Origin: Idiomarina ramblicola
Lineage (GTDB): Bacteria > Pseudomonadota > Gammaproteobacteria > Enterobacterales > Alteromonadaceae
Assembly: GCF_003987255.1 (NCBI RefSeq)
Contig: NZ_PIQC01000009.1
Span: forward strand, 78,477 to 142,476
Direction: 5' to 3'
Length of the DNA stretch: 64,000 nt
This document shows, in pieces, positions 17,212 to 25,744 of the stretch (the stretch's first letter is position 1; every line of letters starts with the position of its first letter). The notes beneath the pieces are model-generated. The model saw only the letters and a list, made by a program, of their open reading frames with translations. It ran no database searches and was not told the DNA's origin. A program made the position numbers and the translations under genes.

Positions 17212-18669
17212 ATGTCAGCACATTCTATGTCATCGTTGACGAAGAAAGATTGCTTTATCGAAGGTCACTGGGTTCCTACAGACAAGCGTTTTTCAGTTAC
17301 CAATCCGGCAACCGGCGAGGTATTAGCCGAAGTTGCTGACGCCGACGAGGAGCTAACGCAACGTGCTATCAATGTTGCTGAAACGGCTTTGAAAAGCTGG
17401 CGTAAGAAAACCGCCCGCGAACGCGCATTACTGCTGCGTAAATGGTACGAAGCCATGATGGAGAACAAGCAGGCGCTAGGCGAATTAATGAGTGCTGAGC
17501 AAGGTAAGCCCGTCGCAGAAGCGGTTGGTGAAGTAGAATACGGCGCCAGCTTTGTCGATTGGTTTGCCGGTGAAGCAGAACGCATCGACGGCGACATACT
17601 GCCTAACACCGACAGCAGTAAACGCGTCATGGTAACCAAAGAGCCCGTGGGTGTCTGTGCAGCCATTACTCCGTGGAACTTCCCCAACGCCATGATCACC
17701 CGCAAAATCGCACCGGCCTTAGCAGCAGGCTGTACTATCGTGGTCAAGCCGCCTCAGCTAACCCCTTTATCCAGCCTGGCACTGGCACAACTGGCCAGCG
17801 AAGTGGGTATTCCCGATGGGGTCATCAATATTATCCCCACCAGCGACGCGAAGTCGGTAGGTAAGCGCTTAGCGACCTCACCCACGGTTCGTAAGTTGTC
17901 ATTCACGGGTTCAACCGGGGTTGGCAAAATTTTAATGCAACAGTGTGCAGAGCACATCACCAAGCTATCGTTAGAGCTTGGGGGCAATGCACCTTTCATC
18001 GTTTTTGATGATGCGGACATCGAACAAGCGGCGGAGCAGCTTATTGCCTGCAAATTCCGTAATGGCGGCCAAACTTGCGTTTCCGCGAACAGAATACTGG
18101 TGCAACAGTCTATAGCCGAAAAATTTACCGATGCCGTTGTCAGTAAGGTTAAAGCCTTGAAGGTGGGCCCCGGCACTGAAGACAATGTCGATTTAGGCCC
18201 TCTGATTGATCAGGATGCCGTTGATAAAATTCAACGTTTGGTTCTTTCCGCTAAATCGGACGGCGCTACCATAGAAACAGGCGGCTCGGTTATGACGGAA
18301 CTGGGCGATTTGTTCTACGCTCCGACAGTATTGACTGGAGTCACTGAAGAAATGGATATCAGTGAAGAGGAAATTTTTGGACCGGTGGTAGCTATCAATA
18401 CCTTTGAAAGCGAAGAAGAAGGTATAGAAAAAGCCAACAACACACCGTTCGGATTAGCCTCTTATTTCGCAGCCAAAGATACTGCACGCATTTTCCGCGT
18501 TAGTGAGGCGCTTGAATACGGCATGGTCGGTGTTAACACCGGTGGAATTTCACACGCCTACAATCCATTTGGCGGAATTAAAGAGTCCGGACTTGGTCGG
18601 GAAGGTTCTAAATATGGTATCGACGAATACCTTGAATTGAAAACTGTAACGCTTGGCGGACTTGGATGA
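17212..18669 (+). CDS. gabD: succinate-semialdehyde dehydrogenase (NAD(P)+)
   Basis: A 485-residue aldehyde dehydrogenase closest in motif pattern to GabD, which oxidises succinic semialdehyde to succinate in 4-aminobutyrate use. Evidence: ITPWNFPNAMITRK substrate loop, LSLELGGNAPFIVFDDAD with the general-base Glu, NGGQTCVSANR with catalytic C289, and EEIFGPV. The end GISHAYNPFGGIKESGLGREG is typical of GabD. GGAGG precedes ATG 17212. No gabT is nearby. It overlaps the next aldehyde dehydrogenase gene by 4 bases. Confidence 0.88.
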   Translation: MSAHSMSSLTKKDCFIEGHWVPTDKRFSVTNPATGEVLAEVADADEELTQRAINVAETALKSWRKKTARERALLLRKWYEAMMENKQALGELMSAEQGKPVAEAVGEVEYGASFVDWFAGEAERIDGDILPNTDSSKRVMVTKEPVGVCAAITPWNFPNAMITRKIAPALAAGCTIVVKPPQLTPLSSLALAQLASEVGIPDGVINIIPTSDAKSVGKRLATSPTVRKLSFTGSTGVGKILMQQCAEHITKLSLELGGNAPFIVFDDADIEQAAEQLIACKFRNGGQTCVSANRILVQQSIAEKFTDAVVSKVKALKVGPGTEDNVDLGPLIDQDAVDKIQRLVLSAKSDGATIETGGSVMTELGDLFYAPTVLTGVTEEMDISEEEIFGPVVAINTFESEEEGIEKANNTPFGLASYFAAKDTARIFRVSEALEYGMVGVNTGGISHAYNPFGGIKESGLGREGSKYGIDEYLELKTVTLGGLG

Positions 18670-20039
18670 ATCCGTTTGAAAGTACACTTCAAGCGTTAAA
18701 AAGCCATTATGACAGCGGGCTCACTCGCCCGCTGTCATGGCGTTTAAATCAGCTTAAACAACTTCAGCGCTTTCTTACAGAAAACGAAAAGTCTTTACTG
18801 CAAGCTCTAAAGTCTGATCTCAACAAACACCCTAGCGAAGCGCGGTTAACTGAATTACAGTTCCTCCAAAGCGATATTAAACAAACAATTAAAGCTCTGC
18901 CAAAGTGGAGCAAACCTCGCAAAGTTGGTAATCCTTTACTGGCATGGCCGGCGAAAAGCCAGCTAGTGCCTGAGCCGTTGGGTATTGTGCTGATTTTAGG
19001 TGCGTGGAACTACCCTTTACAGTTACTTCTGGCCCCTTTAGTTGCCGCCATTGCAGCAGGCAACTGCGCTGTAATAAAACCTTCTGAACATGCAGCGGCA
19101 ACAGCAGACTTACTATCACGCCAATTACCCGACTACCTGGATAATTCGGCAATAAAAATAGTGACAGGAGCCGTCACGGAATCTCAGCAGCTTACCGCAC
19201 TCCCCTTCGACCATATTTTTTATACGGGCGGTGAAAAAGCGGCAAAAGCCATACTATCGGCTGCCGCTGAAAATTTGACACCGGTTACACTCGAACTGGG
19301 TGGTAAAAGTCCGGCAGTGGTTTTAGCCGACGCACCAATTCAGGTAGCTGCTCGCCGTATCGTCTGGGGTAAGTTTCTCAATGCCGGGCAGACCTGCATT
19401 GCTCCCGACTACGTTTTGGCAGAAGACAGTATTAAAGAGTCGTTGATTACGGCAATGAAGCAGGAATTAATCAACTTTTATGGGGACAATCCTCGGCACA
19501 GCGATTGTTATGGCAGGATCATTCACCAGGATCACTGGCAGCGCCTCACCCAAATGCTGGAGCAGGAAAACGTGGTTATTGGCGGCGACTCTGAAAAAGA
19601 TGAGCACTATCTTGCACCCACAATCGTTGACGGAGTCAGCGACAATAGCGCACTGATGCAAGAAGAAATTTTTGGCCCGATACTTCCCGTTCTAACGATT
19701 AAATCCGCAGCAGATGCCATTGAGAAAATTCAGCATCATCCCAAACCACTTGCGCTGTATGTATTTAGCAACAATCAGCGGTTGCTTGATTTATTCACCC
19801 AGCAAGTGTCTGCAGGCAATGTGTGTTACAACGATACCTTGATGTTTATGCTCAATGACGAACTGCCTTTTGGCGGCGTCGGTCACAGCGGTATGGGTCG
19901 TTATCATGGTAAATGGGGCTTTGATACATTGAGCCATTTGAAACCGGTAATGAAACGTAGCTTCCGTTTCGATGTTGCCTTGCGCTACCCCCCTTACAGC
20001 AAGCTTAAAGACAAAATCTTATCGTGGTTTAGTCATTAG
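18666..20039 (+). CDS. Aldehyde dehydrogenase, class 3 / coniferyl-aldehyde-dehydrogenase-like
   Basis: A 457-residue ALDH of the shorter class-3-like group that includes coniferyl and fatty aldehyde dehydrogenases. It has GAWNYPLQL, VTLELGGKSPAVV with the base Glu, NAGQTCIAPDY with catalytic C244, EEIFGPILPV, and FGGVGHSGMGRYHG. The C-terminus is a basic and hydrophobic tail (KLKDKILSWFSH) that might touch membrane. Translation is coupled to gabD by an ATGA overlap. The substrate is unknown; a medium- or long-chain aldehyde is likely. Confidence 0.85.
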   Translation: MNPFESTLQALKSHYDSGLTRPLSWRLNQLKQLQRFLTENEKSLLQALKSDLNKHPSEARLTELQFLQSDIKQTIKALPKWSKPRKVGNPLLAWPAKSQLVPEPLGIVLILGAWNYPLQLLLAPLVAAIAAGNCAVIKPSEHAAATADLLSRQLPDYLDNSAIKIVTGAVTESQQLTALPFDHIFYTGGEKAAKAILSAAAENLTPVTLELGGKSPAVVLADAPIQVAARRIVWGKFLNAGQTCIAPDYVLAEDSIKESLITAMKQELINFYGDNPRHSDCYGRIIHQDHWQRLTQMLEQENVVIGGDSEKDEHYLAPTIVDGVSDNSALMQEEIFGPILPVLTIKSAADAIEKIQHHPKPLALYVFSNNQRLLDLFTQQVSAGNVCYNDTLMFMLNDELPFGGVGHSGMGRYHGKWGFDTLSHLKPVMKRSFRFDVALRYPPYSKLKDKILSWFSH

Positions 20040-20123
20040 CCATTGAAATTCCCAACTCGTGTCTGCATATCCTTGGTAACGGCAATCAAAATAAATCAGC
20101 AATAACAGGAGCACACACAGCTA

Positions 20124-20975
20124 ATGTCCGAATCCAATATCGTTAACGTTGACTTGCAAAACTTCCAACAGGTTTTGTTGGAAGGTTCAAAAGAAAAACT
20201 GGTTATTATCGATTTTTGGGCAGACTGGTGTGAGCCCTGCAAACAACTGATGCCTGTGCTTGAAAAACTGGCTTCGCAATACAGTAACCAAGTCATTCTG
20301 GCCAAAATCAACTGTGACGAGCAACAAGAGTTGGCTGCGCAGTTTGGTATTCGCAGTTTGCCTACCGTAGCCTTTTTCAAAGACGGTCAGCCCGTCGACA
20401 GTTTTGGCGGAGTTAAAACCGAAGGTGAAATTCGGGAAATTCTCGATAAACACCTGCCCAGCCCATCAGATGACCTGATTCAGCAAGCGCAAGTTGCAAT
20501 GGGTGAAGGTGATGCCAATCAAGCCTATACTCTGGCTAAACAGGCCTATGATCTTGATAGCAACAATATGCAGGCTCTGAAGCTTTTAGCCGAAGCAGCA
20601 GTAGATGCAGGCCGACTCGATCAGGCCAGGGAGTTGGTCGCTAAAATTCCCATGGTGGAACACGATGGTGATTATCAACGCATCAAAGGAAAACTCGAAT
20701 TAGCAGAAGATGCTGCTGATTCACCTGAACTAAGAGCATTACAGGAGCAGGTAGACAATCAACCTGACGATTTGGCTTTGAAACTGCAACTGGCGCTTAA
20801 ATTTCACGAAGCGCACCGTGACGAAGAAGCATTGCAGTTGGTTTTCACCGTATTAAATAAAGACGTGAATTTTACCGATGCAAAAAAATACGCACTCGAC
20901 ATTATCAACTCTTTGCCTGACGGTGATCCTCTGGCAGCAACCTACCGTAGAAAGCTTTACAGTACTATGTATTAA
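20124..20975 (+). CDS. cnoX: Thioredoxin-like co-chaperone CnoX (YbbN)
   Basis: A 283-residue protein: an N-terminal thioredoxin fold (residues 1-110) with active site WADWCEPCKQL and the cis-Pro loop RSLPTV, then helical TPR-like repeats to the end. E. coli CnoX has a non-standard SxxC site, while this one keeps CxxC, so it may be redox-active besides being a holdase that passes clients to GroEL or DnaK under oxidative chlorine stress. It is 84 bases after the aldehyde dehydrogenase and is followed by its own terminator. Confidence 0.88.
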   Translation: MSESNIVNVDLQNFQQVLLEGSKEKLVIIDFWADWCEPCKQLMPVLEKLASQYSNQVILAKINCDEQQELAAQFGIRSLPTVAFFKDGQPVDSFGGVKTEGEIREILDKHLPSPSDDLIQQAQVAMGEGDANQAYTLAKQAYDLDSNNMQALKLLAEAAVDAGRLDQARELVAKIPMVEHDGDYQRIKGKLELAEDAADSPELRALQEQVDNQPDDLALKLQLALKFHEAHRDEEALQLVFTVLNKDVNFTDAKKYALDIINSLPDGDPLAATYRRKLYSTMY

Positions 20976-20997
20976 TGGCTGTTCACTAGCAACTTTG

Positions 20998-21024
20998 GCC
21001 GGCTTCCTCAGCCGGCTTTTTTTT
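20998..21024 (+). terminator. Intrinsic terminator after cnoX
   Basis: GCCGGCT (20998-21004) pairs with AGCCGGC (21010-21016) around a 5-base loop, followed by eight T. It stands 22 bases after the cnoX stop and separates it from zapE. Confidence 0.92.
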
Positions 21025-21051
21025 ATCATACCTTTTCGCGATAATTAACTC

Positions 21052-22173
21052 ATGCAAGAAAGCTATAATCAACGGCTCCAATCCGGACAATTACAACCCG
21101 ATGCGCACCAACTGCGTGCCGTTAAAGCTTTACAACAGCGGTTAGACTCGCTTGCCTCAGGCAACCGACCAGACAGCCTTTATCTCTTTGGTCCAGTCGG
21201 TCGAGGGAAAACCTTGTTAATGGACATTTTCTATCAACACCTGCCAAAAACTGGGGCGATACGGCTGCATTACCACCATTTTATGGCCAGGATCCATCAA
21301 GAACTTAATGAGCATCAAGGGGCAACCGACCCCATGCAGGCAATAGCTAACTCCTGGGCGCAACTCTATTCAGTTATCTGTCTTGATGAGTTTTTTGTTG
21401 AAGACATCGGCGATGCGATGATCTTAGCGCGACTTTGGGAAGGTTTATTTCAACGTGGTGTCAGCTTAGTAACAACCTCCAATGCACCACCCAGTGAACT
21501 CTATAAAGGCGGCCTGGCTCGTCATCGATTTGAACCCACGATAGACTTGCTGAACGAAGAGTGCGAGTGCCTGGACTTAGGTCTGGGTATCGACTATCGG
21601 CGTCTGAAAAATACGAACCTCCCCTATTATCTTAAGCAAGGTGACCGGAAACAGCTACGCTCGGCAGTCGAAAAGCAGTTTGGAGACACAGTCCCTGCAT
21701 CTTCTACGACCGTTATGAATCGGCAGATTCATTGCTTATGGCGAAACGATAACGTTATCGGCTTTGACTTCATGGCACTTTGCTCTGGCCCAAGAAGCCA
21801 GCGCGACTACATGGAACTGGCAGATGAGTATTCCGCCATTGCAGTACACGGCATTCCTGCCTTCACTTATTTACCCGATAAAGAACTGCTGCACGGAGTT
21901 GAAGAAGCCTATCAGCGCGAACACCAAGACATTAGTGTCAGTAAGCTGGATAACGAAGCCCGCCGTTTTATTGCATTAGTCGATGAATGCTATGACCGTA
22001 AATGCCTCCTAATCATGACGGCAGAGACCGACATCGACAGACTTTATCAGGCCAAGCAACTTGCTTTTCCTTTCAGACGTTGTGTTTCGAGACTTTTTGA
22101 AATGCAGCAATGGGGGCGTTCAGTAAAGGGAAACACGCTGGTAAAAAGACGCCAATCTGTTCCAGAGAGCTAA
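21052..22173 (+). CDS. zapE: Cell division protein ZapE (AFG1-like ATPase)
   Basis: A 373-residue P-loop ATPase of the AFG1/LACE1 family. Walker A is LFGPVGRGKTLLMD near residue 45, Walker B CLDEFFVEDIGDAMIL, and VTTSNAPPSELYKGGLAR is the sensor region. The C-terminal region with AFPFRRCVSRLFEMQ is characteristic. ZapE binds FtsZ and constricts the ring under low oxygen or high temperature in E. coli. The length matches. No sharp promoter is visible in the 28 bases after the cnoX terminator. Confidence 0.93.
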   Translation: MQESYNQRLQSGQLQPDAHQLRAVKALQQRLDSLASGNRPDSLYLFGPVGRGKTLLMDIFYQHLPKTGAIRLHYHHFMARIHQELNEHQGATDPMQAIANSWAQLYSVICLDEFFVEDIGDAMILARLWEGLFQRGVSLVTTSNAPPSELYKGGLARHRFEPTIDLLNEECECLDLGLGIDYRRLKNTNLPYYLKQGDRKQLRSAVEKQFGDTVPASSTTVMNRQIHCLWRNDNVIGFDFMALCSGPRSQRDYMELADEYSAIAVHGIPAFTYLPDKELLHGVEEAYQREHQDISVSKLDNEARRFIALVDECYDRKCLLIMTAETDIDRLYQAKQLAFPFRRCVSRLFEMQQWGRSVKGNTLVKRRQSVPES

Positions 22174-22423
22174 ATTCCCTGTATTTACCAGCGTGTTAAA
22201 ACTGAGTTACAAAAAGGTTATCTGATTTCTAACAAATTCCAATATTACAATTGTAATGGATGTTAAAATAAATTTTGTGTTTAAACCGGATTTCCCGCAT
22301 TCTGCCGCACAATCACTGATTCGCCGCTTGCCGTTAAATTGCGGCCTTGCTAGGATTGCTGGAATTTGCTGAACGGCAGCGCTTAAAAAGCGTTAAAACA
22401 ATAACGAGAAAAGAAGGTTCAGA
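22174..22423 (+). promoter_or_regulatory. Intergenic region and leader of the NSS transporter
   Basis: 250 bases without a gene. It contains a perfect 14-bp palindrome (22244-22257, separate entry), AT-rich sequence with TTAAAATAAA that may hold a -10, then a GC-richer leader. A small hairpin CGCTT/AAGCG lies about 40 bases before the start codon, and AAGAAGG lies about 7 bases before ATG 22424. No small ORF with a ribosome site was found. Confidence 0.4.
22244..22257. promoter_or_regulatory. Perfect palindrome ATTACAATTGTAAT
   Basis: 14 bases of exact two-fold symmetry in an otherwise irregular region, 167 bases before the transporter start and 70 after zapE. Size and symmetry suit a dimeric repressor. 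I cannot assign it to a known regulon. Confidence 0.45.
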
Positions 22424-23842
22424 ATGAGCGAACAACGCGATCAATTTAGCTCTAAGATTGGCTTTATATTAGCGGCAGCAGGTTCGGCTGTCGGCATTGG
22501 CAACCTGGTTGGCTTCCCGGTTGCGGCTACCAAAAACGGCGGCGGTGCGTTTTTGATTATCTACGCTTTGTTCGTTGCTTTTATCTGTATACCGGTCATG
22601 CTTGCCGAGATGGGCCTGGGCCGCCGCGCTCAAAAGAGTCCACTGGGCTCCTATAAAGCCTTATCGCCAAATAACAAAGGGTGGCACTTTGCCGGTTTAC
22701 TGGCGGTTATTACACCGTTCATGATCGCCGTCTTCTACATGGTCATTACGGTCTGGATATTTGGTTACCTGTGGCATTCCATCATCGGTAACCTCGATAT
22801 GCTTGCCAACCCGGAGTATTTTTCTCAGTTCGTTAACGATTACGGTTTTGTTGGCTTTCTTGTCGCCGTCACAATCATTATTAACGTGATTTTGATTGGT
22901 GGCGTTCGACAGGGCATAGAAAAAGCCGCTAAGTTCCTCATGCCAGCCTTATTTATCATGCTCATTCTGCTGGTTATTTTTGTCCTTTCTCTGGACAACG
23001 CCGTATTGGGACTTGAGTTTTATTTGGTTCCCGACTTTTCAAAAATTGATGGCTCAGTCATCAACGGTGCATTAGCACAAGCCTTCTTCTCGCTTTCTCT
23101 GGGTATGGGTATTTTGATTACTTATGGCTCTTACTTTAGCCGCCGTGACGACATTGTCACTTCGGGTAAACTGGTAGCATTAACGGACACCGCAGTGGCC
23201 TTTACTGCAGGTTTAATGACGCTGCCGGCAATATTCGCCATTAACCCGAATACTGACCCCGACGCATTAAGTGATTCCTCCGTAAGTATGATCTTCTCGT
23301 TTTTCCCGCAAATTTTCATCGCGCTTGAGGGCGTTGTCGGTTATGTAGGAGCGAGTATTGCTGCGACGGTCTTCTTTCTTCTGACCTTTATTGCAGCCAT
23401 TACTTCATTGGTTTCAATTCTTGAAGTGCCGACCGCAGCGGTTATTGAGCAAGCCAAGATCAGCCGTAAAAAAGCGCTGCTGATTATGGGAATAGCGGTC
23501 ACTGTCTTAACACTTATTGCCGCCACTTCTTTTGGCTTTGTTCCCGCATTTACTGAGTTTACTTTCTACGCAGACACATCTAAGTCAGTTTTCGACGTTA
23601 TTTATGACGTTTTCTACGATACTATTTTGCCACTGAATGGCTTGCTAATTTGCTTATTTGTCAGCTTCCACTGGCGCCGTAAAAACCTGGATGCTGAGCT
23701 TGCCGAGGGCAACCCGGGATATCCGGATACACTATTGGCTAAGTATGTGCGTTTATCCATTTGCACCTTTATTCCACTGATATTGGCAGCAGTATTTATT
23801 AATACGGTGCTCACGAAATTCTTCGCAATCTCTATTTTCTAG
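22424..23842 (+). CDS. Sodium-dependent transporter, NSS (SNF) family
   Basis: A 472-residue inner-membrane protein with about 11-12 hydrophobic segments. The TM1 motif AAAGSAVGIGNLVGFPV holds the Na+ and substrate unwinding site, and TM6 has AFFSLSLGMGILITYGSY. Bacterial members (LeuT, TnaT, MhsT) take up amino acids with Na+. Substrate cannot be read from sequence. Na+ coupling fits a marine lifestyle. tmcA starts 1 base after the stop, so the two may be cotranscribed though functionally unrelated. Confidence 0.9.
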   Translation: MSEQRDQFSSKIGFILAAAGSAVGIGNLVGFPVAATKNGGGAFLIIYALFVAFICIPVMLAEMGLGRRAQKSPLGSYKALSPNNKGWHFAGLLAVITPFMIAVFYMVITVWIFGYLWHSIIGNLDMLANPEYFSQFVNDYGFVGFLVAVTIIINVILIGGVRQGIEKAAKFLMPALFIMLILLVIFVLSLDNAVLGLEFYLVPDFSKIDGSVINGALAQAFFSLSLGMGILITYGSYFSRRDDIVTSGKLVALTDTAVAFTAGLMTLPAIFAINPNTDPDALSDSSVSMIFSFFPQIFIALEGVVGYVGASIAATVFFLLTFIAAITSLVSILEVPTAAVIEQAKISRKKALLIMGIAVTVLTLIAATSFGFVPAFTEFTFYADTSKSVFDVIYDVFYDTILPLNGLLICLFVSFHWRRKNLDAELAEGNPGYPDTLLAKYVRLSICTFIPLILAAVFINTVLTKFFAISIF

Positions 23843-23843
23843 C

Positions 23844-25679
23844 ATGTCACAACGCAGCGGTTACAGAAAACTTGAACTGCTGCATGACGCGAGCCTTTGG
23901 CAGCAACACTGCCAGGCTCGCCCCAGCCTTTCTATCTATTTGTCAGATAAAGATAAACACGCTGATGCAGCGCTTTCACGTTACCGCGATTACCTGGGAC
24001 ACGAATTTGAACAAGTTTTTATAGATTGCAGTGACGGTTTGCACGCAGACGCCATTGCCGCGCTCTGCGGAACCGTAACAGCAAGTGGTCTGTTGTCCAT
24101 CTTACTTCCTGTTGAAGACAATCCGATGAGCCAGCGTATGACGCGTTGTGCGGCTAAGTTTTATCGCGATAATGCCAACAACAGCTCTGCGACAATGCTG
24201 ATAGAGACAGCGGCATCGGCTCGAACACGGTATCTTACCGATGATCAACAGACCATTTTACAGATACTGGATGAGACCGCGCAGGATACGACGACAGAAC
24301 CGACAACACACATCATCACAGCTGAACGCGGCCGGGGGAAAAGCACCTTGCTGGGCCGGGCGCTTGCCAAGGCTAAAGAGCAACGTTCTATCATTGTAAC
24401 GGCACCACGAAAGGCCAACGCCAAGGTTTTGCTACAACAAGCGCCACAGGCCAGATTCGTTGCCTGGGACAAACTATTAGAGCAGCCGGATAACCCAGAT
24501 ACTCAATTAATTATTGATGAAGCGGCGGGCTTACCGCTATGGGCAACCGAAAAGCTATGCCAAAAGTTTACTCCCTGGCTACTTGCGACAACCGTTGCCG
24601 GCTATGAAGGATGTGGCCGTGGTTTTGCTGTTCACTTTACCGACTGGGCCAGAAGTACCCTACCCGAGGTACATATTCACCAACTAACACAGCCGTTACG
24701 CTGGCCGGTCAATGATCCACTAGAGCAATGGTTAGCGAAAACGTTTCTATTAGATGAGCGAGCAGTCACTGTCTCTTCAAATTGCGTAACCGGTACTTTT
24801 ATTCAACACGCCTCTGAACTTGAAGAGAGCTTGCTACAACAATGTTTCCAACTGTTGCTCAATGCACACTATCAAAGCAGCCCGAACGATCTTAACCTGC
24901 TACTCACTGAACCAGCACATAAACTCGCCTACCGATGTGAGCGTGGCAAAGTTATTGCGGTTGCCTGGCTCATGAGCGAAGGTCCTGTCAATTCACCACT
25001 AAAACAAGAAATTAAATTGGGCCGACGACGACCAAAGGGCAATTTATTACCGCAGGCTATTGGCTATTTCCTGCAGCAGGACTGGGCTATGGATTTGTGT
25101 TGGCTTAGAGTCGCGCGTATTGCCGTATCAACAGATAAACGACGCCGCGGAACAGGCTCACAACTACTGACTGATATTTTGCAATGGGCCAAAAACCACC
25201 ATTACCAAATGCTTGGAACCAGCTTTGCCTGGTCACCTCAGTTGGATCAGTTTTGGCAAAAAAACAGTTACTTTCCCTGGCGTTTCAGCAGTCGTATCGA
25301 TAGCGTATCAGCCCGCTCGGCTGCTATCTATGTTTGCTCCTGTATCCCGTCAACTAATAGCCGATACCAGCAATTTAATGCATGGGGCGAGCTACAATTG
25401 CAATGGTTGTCGAAAGGTAAAGAGGCGCTAAACTTAACTGAAGAGCTCGCCGATATCAGGGCTGATATCATTAAAGCGTATTGCGCTAAAATTGTTCCTT
25501 TCGATGCCGCACATTTTGCCCTGGCACAATGGTTTTACTGGCAGCACAACGACCACCCTCTCACTGCCATACTTTGTCGGCCGGACATCAAACTTAAGCA
25601 ACTCGGCCAATACTGGGGTGGACTATCGAAGCAGCAGGCAAATGAAAATCTCTGTAAAGAAGTGGACTCGCTGCGCTAA
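23844..25679 (+). CDS. tmcA: tRNA(Met) cytidine acetyltransferase TmcA
   Basis: A 611-residue enzyme forming N4-acetylcytidine at the wobble position of elongator tRNA-Met with acetyl-CoA and ATP. It has an N-terminal DUF1726-like part, an RNA-helicase-like ATPase with TAERGRGKSTLLGRAL and LIIDEAAGLP, a GNAT acetyltransferase with VARIAVSTDKRRRGTGSQLL, and a tRNA-binding C-terminus. It is some 60 residues shorter than E. coli TmcA (about 670), but all core motifs are present. Start ATG is 1 base after the transporter stop; no strong ribosome site, consistent with coupling. Confidence 0.92.
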   Translation: MSQRSGYRKLELLHDASLWQQHCQARPSLSIYLSDKDKHADAALSRYRDYLGHEFEQVFIDCSDGLHADAIAALCGTVTASGLLSILLPVEDNPMSQRMTRCAAKFYRDNANNSSATMLIETAASARTRYLTDDQQTILQILDETAQDTTTEPTTHIITAERGRGKSTLLGRALAKAKEQRSIIVTAPRKANAKVLLQQAPQARFVAWDKLLEQPDNPDTQLIIDEAAGLPLWATEKLCQKFTPWLLATTVAGYEGCGRGFAVHFTDWARSTLPEVHIHQLTQPLRWPVNDPLEQWLAKTFLLDERAVTVSSNCVTGTFIQHASELEESLLQQCFQLLLNAHYQSSPNDLNLLLTEPAHKLAYRCERGKVIAVAWLMSEGPVNSPLKQEIKLGRRRPKGNLLPQAIGYFLQQDWAMDLCWLRVARIAVSTDKRRRGTGSQLLTDILQWAKNHHYQMLGTSFAWSPQLDQFWQKNSYFPWRFSSRIDSVSARSAAIYVCSCIPSTNSRYQQFNAWGELQLQWLSKGKEALNLTEELADIRADIIKAYCAKIVPFDAAHFALAQWFYWQHNDHPLTAILCRPDIKLKQLGQYWGGLSKQQANENLCKEVDSLR

Positions 25680-25701
25680 TGTCGCTTGTTGTTTTATCAG
25701 C

Positions 25702-25727
25702 AAGTTCTTATGATCAACACAGAACTT
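25702..25727. promoter_or_regulatory. Inverted repeat AAGTTCT/AGAACTT before the peptidase gene
   Basis: Perfect 7-bp arms at 25702-25708 and 25721-25727 with 12-base spacing, ending 17 bases before the ATG. It could be an operator or a leader hairpin near the ribosome site (AGGAAAA). Confidence 0.35.
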
Positions 25728-25744
25728 AAACAGGAAAACCTATC

